Assembly: GCA_045576675.1 (NCBI GenBank) | Contig: JAZNGX010000105.1 | Location: forward strand, 1-11,253 | Source of the DNA: JAZNGX01 sp045576675 | GTDB taxonomy: Bacteria; Bacillota; Clostridia; Monoglobales; Firm-18 | Direction: 5' to 3' | DNA length: 11,253 bases | Part shown: positions 7,351 through 11,253 of the stretch, piece after piece | Layout: every line of letters begins with the position of its first letter | Numbering within the stretch: position 1 is the stretch's first letter | Position numbers and translations under genes: made by a program | The notes under the pieces: model-generated | What the model saw: only the letters and a program-made list of their open reading frames with translations | Database searches by the model: none | Told to the model about the DNA's origin: nothing

Positions 7351-9156
7351 TTAATCAAGCTTAAGCACAGACATAAAGGCCTCCTGCGGAACCTCCACAG
7401 TACCCACCTGACGCATACGCTTTTTACCCTCCTTCTGCTTTTCAAGCAGCTTTTTCTTACGGGTAATATCACCACCGTAGCACTTTGCAAGCACGTCTTT
7501 TCTCATTGCCTTAACCGTTTCACGTGCAATGATTTTGCCGCCCACTGCCGCCTGAATTGGGATTTCAAAAAGCTGACGCGGTATTGCCTCCTTTAATTTT
7601 TCGGCAATTCTGCGTCCTCGTTCATACGCCTTGTCAGTATGAACAATAATGCTTAATGCGTCAACAAGCTCGCCGTTTAAAAGCATATCAAGCTTAACAA
7701 GTGTTGACTTCTGATAGCCGCAAAGCTCATAATCAAAGGATGCATAACCCTTTGTGCGTGATTTTAACGCATCAAAGAAGTCGTAAATAATTTCGTTGAG
7801 CGGCAGCTCATAATGAAGTGAAACTCTTGTTTCGTCAAGATATTTCATATCCTTATAAATACCTCGCCTGTTCTGGCAAAGCTCCATAATGTTACCAACA
7901 TAATCAGTCGGCAGCATAATGTTTGCATCAACCATTGGCTCTTCCATATATGCAATTTCAACCGCAGGCGGTAAGTTTGTGGGATTGTCAATGGTAAGCT
8001 TTTCGCCATTGGTTTTTATAACGTGATAAATAACGCTGGGTGCAGTTGTTACCAAATCAAGATTGTATTCACGCTCTAAACGCTCCTGAATAATTTCCAT
8101 ATGCAACAAGCCCAAAAAGCCGCACCTGAAGCCAAAGCCCAACGCAATTGAGGTTTCAGGCTCAAAGCTTAAAGAGGCATCGTTAAGCTCAAGCTTACCC
8201 AAGGCTTCACGCAAATCGTCATAATGTGCACCATCGGCAGGATATATTCCACAGAACACCATCGGGTTAACCTTTCTGTAGCCGGGAAGAGGCTCTTTTG
8301 CAGGGCGTTCAACTGTTGTAATAGTGTCACCAACACGTGTGTCCGCAACATTTTTGATGCTTGCGGCAATGTAACCAACCTCGCCAACCTCCAATCCATT
8401 TGACGGAATCATACCAAGAGGATTTAAGTGACCAACCTCAACAACATCAAATTCCTTGCCCGTTGCCATAAAACGGATTTTATCACCAATTTTAAATTTT
8501 CCGTTAAATACTCTGCAGTAAACAATAACTCCTTTGTATGCATCATAATATGAATCAAAAATAAGTGCTTCAAGAGGTGCATTTTCGTCACCATTTGGTG
8601 CAGGGATGTCAGATACAATACGCTCAAGCACGTCTTCTATTCCGATGCCCTGTTTTGCGGAAATCAAAGGTGAATCCTGTGCCGGAATGCCTATAACATT
8701 TTCAATCTCGTCCTTAACAAAGTCCGGACGTGCCGACGGCAAATCTATTTTGTTTATTACAGGAACAAGCTCTAAATTGTTGTCTATAGCAAGATAGGTG
8801 TTGGCAAGGGTCTGTGCCTCAATGCCCTGTGCCGCATCAACAACAAGCACCGCACCCTCACACGCAGCAAGGCTTCTTGAAACCTCGTAGTTAAAATCCA
8901 CGTGTCCGGGGGTGTCGATTAAGTTTAATATATACTGCTCGCCATCTTTTGCATTGTAAACGACACGGACAGCTCTTGCCTTTATGGTGATACCACGCTC
9001 ACGCTCAAGGTCCATGTTGTCAAGAATTTGCTCCTCCATTTCACGGGCAGTAAGCACACCTGTATGCTCCAAAAGCCTGTCAGCAAGTGTGCTCTTTCCG
9101 TGGTCTATATGTGCAATTATACAAAAATTTCTTATTCTCTTCTGATTATCTGACAT
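7351..9156 (-). CDS. lepA: Elongation factor 4 (LepA), ribosome-acting GTPase
   Basis: LepA is a translational GTPase that acts on ribosomes, proposed to back-translocate them and to assist initiation or 30S assembly. The 601-residue product has the complete G domain: AHIDHGKST at 15-23, ERGITIK at 53-59, DTPGHVDF at 81-88 and NKIDLP at 135-140. EF-G-like domains follow, with the conserved FRCGFLGLLHMEIIQERLERE stretch in domain III. The LepA-specific C-terminal domain includes RMRQVGTVEVPQEAF near the end. Length is normal. The ATG follows a GGAGGAAACAT ribosome-binding site. The gene is divergent from aroA and heads the lepA-hemW unit. Identity is very secure. Confidence 0.98.
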   Translation of the reverse strand: MSDNQKRIRNFCIIAHIDHGKSTLADRLLEHTGVLTAREMEEQILDNMDLERERGITIKARAVRVVYNAKDGEQYILNLIDTPGHVDFNYEVSRSLAACEGAVLVVDAAQGIEAQTLANTYLAIDNNLELVPVINKIDLPSARPDFVKDEIENVIGIPAQDSPLISAKQGIGIEDVLERIVSDIPAPNGDENAPLEALIFDSYYDAYKGVIVYCRVFNGKFKIGDKIRFMATGKEFDVVEVGHLNPLGMIPSNGLEVGEVGYIAASIKNVADTRVGDTITTVERPAKEPLPGYRKVNPMVFCGIYPADGAHYDDLREALGKLELNDASLSFEPETSIALGFGFRCGFLGLLHMEIIQERLEREYNLDLVTTAPSVIYHVIKTNGEKLTIDNPTNLPPAVEIAYMEEPMVDANIMLPTDYVGNIMELCQNRRGIYKDMKYLDETRVSLHYELPLNEIIYDFFDALKSRTKGYASFDYELCGYQKSTLVKLDMLLNGELVDALSIIVHTDKAYERGRRIAEKLKEAIPRQLFEIPIQAAVGGKIIARETVKAMRKDVLAKCYGGDITRKKKLLEKQKEGKKRMRQVGTVEVPQEAFMSVLKLD

Positions 9157-9186
9157 ATGTTTCCTCCAAACAATGTATTACATTAT

Positions 9187-9215
9187 ATTTTACCACATCC
9201 GTTTGAATATTTCAA
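9187..9215 (-). promoter_or_regulatory. Candidate lepA promoter
   Basis: On the minus strand, TTGAAA (9210-9215), a 17-base spacer and TAAAAT (9187-9192) make a reasonable sigma-A-type promoter about 31 bases before the lepA ATG. A TATAAT at 9182-9187 has a 22-base spacing to the same -35. The region is AT-rich, so chance matches are possible. Confidence 0.5.
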
Positions 9216-9220
9216 ATATT
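9206..9220. repeat. Palindrome between the lepA and aroA promoters
   Basis: AATATT-TCA-AATATT is a perfect 6-bp-arm inverted repeat. It overlaps the candidate lepA -35 and lies 3 bases upstream of the aroA -35. It could be an operator for a dimeric regulator of the divergent pair. In AT-rich DNA such a palindrome can also arise by chance. Confidence 0.3.
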
Positions 9221-9223
9221 TTC

Positions 9224-9252
9224 TTGACTATTTTATATTTTTTTTATATACT
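9224..9252 (+). promoter_or_regulatory. aroA promoter
   Basis: TTGACT (9224-9229), a 17-base spacer and TATACT (9247-9252) match the sigma-A consensus at 10 of 12 positions. The expected start near 9259 gives a leader of roughly 28 bases before the aroA ATG. No riboswitch or attenuator fits in so short a leader. Confidence 0.75.
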
Positions 9253-9286
9253 ATCCTTATATTAATTGTTTGTCAAGGATGATAGT

Positions 9287-10576
9287 ATGAAAAGTGTAAG
9301 TATAACACCAAACAAATTAAACGGAGGCGTTGTAATCCCGCCGTCAAAGTCAATAAGCCACAGGGCAGTTATTTGTGCCGCACTGGCAAAAGGCGTGTCG
9401 GAGCTTTATAACGTAGGTAAATCCGATGATATAGATGCAACAATCAGTGCTATGCGTGCAATGGGTGCAAAAATTACAGAGCAGGATAACAAGCTTATAA
9501 TCGACGGCAGCAATACGTTAAGCATAGGCAGCCCCGTACGTATAGACTGCAGAGAAAGCGGCTCAACATTACGTTTTTTGGTTCCCCTTGCACTGCATTG
9601 TGATGCAGATGTTACATTCACAGGCACAGGCAGATTGCCTGAACGCCCGATGAACACAATTTTAAATGTGTTTGACGAATTTGGCATAAGCTATAAAACA
9701 GGCAAAGAAAAAACCTTGCCGCTTACAATAAAGGCAGGTCACTTAAACGGAATAATAGAAATGGAAGGCAACGTAAGCAGTCAGTTTATAAGCGGTCTGT
9801 TGTTTGCACTGCCTCTGTATCCGTTTGACAGCGAAATTATCATAACCACTCCGTTTGAATCGAAGGGTTATATTGATATGACCATAGACGTGCTTGAAAG
9901 CTTTGGAATTGAAATTCATAATTCAGGCTATAAACGTTTTAAAATAAAAGGTGGTCAAAGCTACAAGCCTGTCAGCTTCACTGTTGAGGCTGATTATTCA
10001 CAGGCAGCATTTTTCTTAACCGCAGGTGCTTTGGGCAGCTTTGTTGTGTGCAAGGGCTTAAGCCTTAATACCAAGCAAGGCGACAGCAAAATTATAGATG
10101 TTATCGAAAAAATGGGCGGAACTGTTATCAAAGATGAAAAGAACGGAATTGCAGCGTTGCCGTCAAAGCTGCACGGCTGTACAATAGACGTTTCACAAAT
10201 TCCGGACCTCGTGCCTGCAATAACAGTGCTTGCCGCTTGTGCCTCGGGTGAAACTGTAATAAAAGGTGCGGCACGACTTCGCCACAAAGAAAGCGACAGA
10301 CTTTCTGCAATAACACAGCAGATTAATTCTATAGGCGGAACAGTTATTGAAAAGGGCGACACCCTTATAATAGAAGGCTCAGACAGCCTTTCAGGCGGTG
10401 CAACAAGCAGCTGCAACGACCACAGAATAGCAATGGCAGTGGCAATTGCCTCAACCGTGTGCGATGAAATTGTCACGATTGACGGCTCAGACTGCGTAAA
10501 AAAATCCTACCCTCATTTCTGGCAGGATTATATGTCATTGGGTGGCATTGTGGACGAATGGGAAAATAATAAATAA
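9287..10576 (+). CDS. aroA: 3-phosphoshikimate 1-carboxyvinyltransferase (EPSP synthase)
   Basis: This enzyme joins phosphoenolpyruvate to shikimate 3-phosphate, the sixth step of the shikimate pathway to chorismate and the target of glyphosate. The 429-residue product has the substrate motifs PSKSISHR at 19-26, ESGSTLRF at 90-97, GRLPERPM at 115-122, VSSQFISGLL at about 163-172, IPDLVP with the likely catalytic aspartate at 307, HKESDR at 333-338 and NDHRIAMA at 377-384. I start at ATG 9287-9289, 7 bases after an AAGGA site. A TTG seven codons upstream is also in frame but would include the ribosome-binding site. The gene has its own promoter and is divergent from lepA. The PEP/glyphosate-site loop differs from the enterobacterial GNAGTAMRP form. 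Confidence 0.96.
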   Translation: MKSVSITPNKLNGGVVIPPSKSISHRAVICAALAKGVSELYNVGKSDDIDATISAMRAMGAKITEQDNKLIIDGSNTLSIGSPVRIDCRESGSTLRFLVPLALHCDADVTFTGTGRLPERPMNTILNVFDEFGISYKTGKEKTLPLTIKAGHLNGIIEMEGNVSSQFISGLLFALPLYPFDSEIIITTPFESKGYIDMTIDVLESFGIEIHNSGYKRFKIKGGQSYKPVSFTVEADYSQAAFFLTAGALGSFVVCKGLSLNTKQGDSKIIDVIEKMGGTVIKDEKNGIAALPSKLHGCTIDVSQIPDLVPAITVLAACASGETVIKGAARLRHKESDRLSAITQQINSIGGTVIEKGDTLIIEGSDSLSGGATSSCNDHRIAMAVAIASTVCDEIVTIDGSDCVKKSYPHFWQDYMSLGGIVDEWENNK

Positions 10577-10593
10577 TATTTTGCCAAAAACTC

Positions 10594-10622
10594 TTGACAA
10601 ACCATTTGTTTTTGGTTATAAT
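10594..10622 (+). promoter_or_regulatory. Perfect consensus promoter of tRNA-Val
   Basis: TTGACA (10594-10599), exactly 17 bases, then TATAAT (10617-10622): a full sigma-A consensus promoter, as expected for a strongly expressed stable RNA. The predicted start lies about 48 bases before the mature tRNA. An 8-bp inverted repeat, CCAAAAAC at 10584-10591 and GTTTTTGG at 10608-10615, flanks the -35 box. No other terminator is seen between aroA and this promoter, so aroA readthrough is likely. Confidence 0.92.
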
Positions 10623-10676
10623 ATCAATGTTGTCAGGTCATAGGCTGTGAAACAATTCCGGTCTTTGGCTGAACAT

Positions 10677-10752
10677 GGGAGCATAGCTCAGCTGGGAGAG
10701 CGTCTGCCTTACAAGCAGGATGTCATAGGTTCGATCCCTATTGTTCCCACCA
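10677..10752 (+). tRNA. tRNA-Val (anticodon UAC)
   Basis: The 76-base sequence folds as a cloverleaf. The acceptor stem GGGAGCA pairs with TGTTCCC (one G-T). The D arm contains AGCTCAGCTGGGAGAGC. The anticodon stem CTGC/GCAG encloses the loop CTTACAA with anticodon TAC. The T arm is ATAGGTTCGATCCCTAT. The discriminator A and an encoded CCA end at 10752. The UAC anticodon reads GUA and related valine codons. It has its own promoter and terminator and appears to be a single-tRNA unit. Confidence 0.96.
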
Positions 10753-10754
10753 AA

Positions 10755-10787
10755 ACGGCAGGATTCATTTGAATCTTGTCGTTTTTT
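10755..10787 (+). terminator. Intrinsic terminator after tRNA-Val
   Basis: ACGGCAGGATTC and GAATCTTGTCGT form a stem of about 12 bp (two G-U pairs) with an ATTT loop, followed by a run of T. It starts 3 bases after the tRNA CCA and would also stop aroA readthrough. Confidence 0.88.
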
Positions 10788-10807
10788 GTTGATAAGTTTT
10801 GGATGGT

Positions 10808-10844
10808 AAAAAGTCTGAGGGGGTAAGCAAAAGCTTACCCCCTC
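10808..10844 (-). terminator. Strong minus-strand terminator (of a truncated rubrerythrin-like gene)
   Basis: GAGGGGGTAAGC and GCTTACCCCCTC form a perfect 12-bp stem with a 4-base loop at 10817-10844. On the minus strand the stem is followed by AGACTTTTT, giving a good T-run; on the plus side the T-run is weaker. It stands 11 bases past the stop codon of a rubrerythrin-like 3' end, so it is best read as that gene's original terminator. Confidence 0.85.
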
Positions 10845-10855
10845 TATGTTTTATA

Positions 10856-10912
10856 TTAACCAAAATATCTCTTTAACAAGCCTGCGAAAGCTTTACCGTG
10901 ACGAGCTTCGTC
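10856..10912 (-). pseudogene. Truncated 3' end of a rubrerythrin-like gene
   Basis: On the minus strand this frame encodes DEARHGKAFAGLLKRYFG followed by TAA. That closely matches the C-terminal helix of rubrerythrins, especially the clostridial reverse type in which the ferritin-like diiron domain is C-terminal; the E and H of EARH are expected iron ligands. Only 18 codons are present. Upstream, the frame meets a TGA after four unrelated residues (LDFC) and other frames also contain stops, so the remaining roughly 160 residues are missing from this side. The original terminator is intact downstream. The clean loss of homology at a palindrome suggests an insertion junction, with the rest of the gene possibly beyond the right edge. 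Assignment rests on motif recall of a short peptide. Confidence 0.6.
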
Positions 10913-10914
10913 AC
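10898..10914. repeat. Palindrome at the rubrerythrin junction, candidate attachment core
   Basis: GTGACGA-GCT-TCGTCAC is a perfect 17-bp inverted repeat. It sits at the point where the rubrerythrin-like coding sequence stops matching, and the codons for DEARH overlap it. Site-specific integrases often use an inverted-repeat core within a conserved gene end. The second copy that an attachment site would require is not in the window. Confidence 0.4.
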
Positions 10915-10970
10915 AGAAATCCAATCAGAAAGCCTTTATTTATGAGGGTTTACGAGCTCTCGGCACTAAA

Positions 10971-11007
10971 TTTGCCCACCGTTTGCCCACAAGAATTTTT
11001 TGCCCAC
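10971..11007 (+). repeat. Three direct TTTGCCCAC repeats
   Basis: TTTGCCCAC occurs at 10971-10979, 10982-10990 and 10999-11007, all in the same orientation, with spacings of 11 and 17 bases. They lie 57-93 bases from the palindrome. Short direct repeats beside a core site are what arm-type sites of tyrosine integrases look like. No integrase is in the window, so this role is inferred. Confidence 0.55.
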
Positions 11008-11037
11008 AGATTGTCGTTGCATCTGTTTTATAGTCTT

Positions 11038-11066
11038 ATTATAGCACATTTTGTAGAAAAATGCAA
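11038..11066 (-). promoter_or_regulatory. Promoter facing the rubrerythrin junction
   Basis: On the minus strand TTGCAT (11061-11066), 17 bases and a perfect TATAAT (11038-11043) form a good sigma-A-type promoter. It starts just past the stop of the partial gene at the right edge and reads leftward across the TTTGCCCAC repeats. No convincing gene lies between it and the terminator; an 18-codon frame starting 12 bases past the likely start site has no ribosome-binding site. Confidence 0.6.
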
Positions 11067-11080
11067 GAAATTTTAAATTC

Positions 11081-11253
11081 CTAAGAGGCAATACGTTTAT
11101 GCATCTTAGACCAGTGTCGCTTTTTAATTAAACCGACTTTTTCATCCTTACCAAAAACTTTTATACATCTATCAATATAACTAATGAAGTTTCCGTTTTT
11201 CGAACCATGACGATGGCTTCCAAGGTGAGAATATCTTTTATACAGTTTATATT
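11081..11253 (-). CDS. Partial gene of unknown function (3' end, runs off the right edge)
   Basis: A minus-strand frame is open from the right edge to a TAG at 11081-11083, giving the last 56 residues of a protein whose start lies outside the window. The tail is rich in lysine, arginine and histidine, with segments YSHLGSHRHGSKNG, FISYIDRCIKVFG and IKKRHWSKMHKRIAS. It looks protein-like and may bind nucleic acid, but I do not recognise a family. No terminator follows directly; a promoter in the same orientation begins just downstream. It lies on the side of the junction that I infer belongs to an integrated element, so a mobile-element gene is plausible. It lacks the RHxxA and GHxxxxTT signatures expected near the end of a tyrosine integrase. 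Confidence 0.5.
   Translation of the reverse strand, partial: YKLYKRYSHLGSHRHGSKNGNFISYIDRCIKVFGKDEKVGLIKKRHWSKMHKRIAS

Overview
The window looks like chromosomal DNA from a low-to-moderate G+C Gram-positive bacterium, most likely a Clostridia member of the Bacillota. Three things point there: the gene order lepA-hemW-hrcA-grpE-dnaK-dnaJ-prmA, a perfect CIRCE operator in front of hrcA, and a short Gram-positive-type DnaK. Family or genus cannot be fixed from this sequence alone.

Layout. Bases 1-256 hold no convincing gene, only a possible decayed coding fragment and short repeats. Bases 257-9156 are one long block on the minus strand. lepA (elongation factor 4) and hemW (heme chaperone-like radical SAM protein) come first. 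A sigma-A-type promoter plus CIRCE follows, and then hrcA, grpE, dnaK, dnaJ and prmA, ending in a strong intrinsic terminator. Most junctions are tight or overlapping (TAATG at hrcA/grpE, 1 base at lepA/hemW, 3 bases at dnaJ/prmA). The exception is dnaK-dnaJ, where a roughly 322-bp, highly palindromic repeat-like element with near-perfect terminal inverted repeats fills the gap. The aroA gene (EPSP synthase, shikimate pathway) is divergent from lepA, with its own promoter. It is followed by a tRNA-Val(UAC) gene that has a perfect consensus promoter and its own terminator.

The right end (about 10800-11253) is the most unusual part. A strong minus-strand terminator is preceded by only the last 18 codons of a rubrerythrin-like gene. 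Homology stops at a perfect palindrome. Beyond it lie three direct TTTGCCCAC repeats, an outward-facing promoter and the 3' end of an unrecognised minus-strand gene. I read this as the junction of an integrated mobile element in the 3' end of a rubrerythrin gene, with the rest of the element beyond the right edge. That is an inference.

How the genes work together: HrcA binds CIRCE and represses the chaperone operon, including its own gene. GrpE, DnaK and DnaJ form the Hsp70 folding machine. PrmA methylates ribosomal protein L11 and LepA acts on the ribosome, so the block combines protein folding and translation functions. I found no CRISPR array, no complete insertion sequence and no evident new defence or biosynthetic system.
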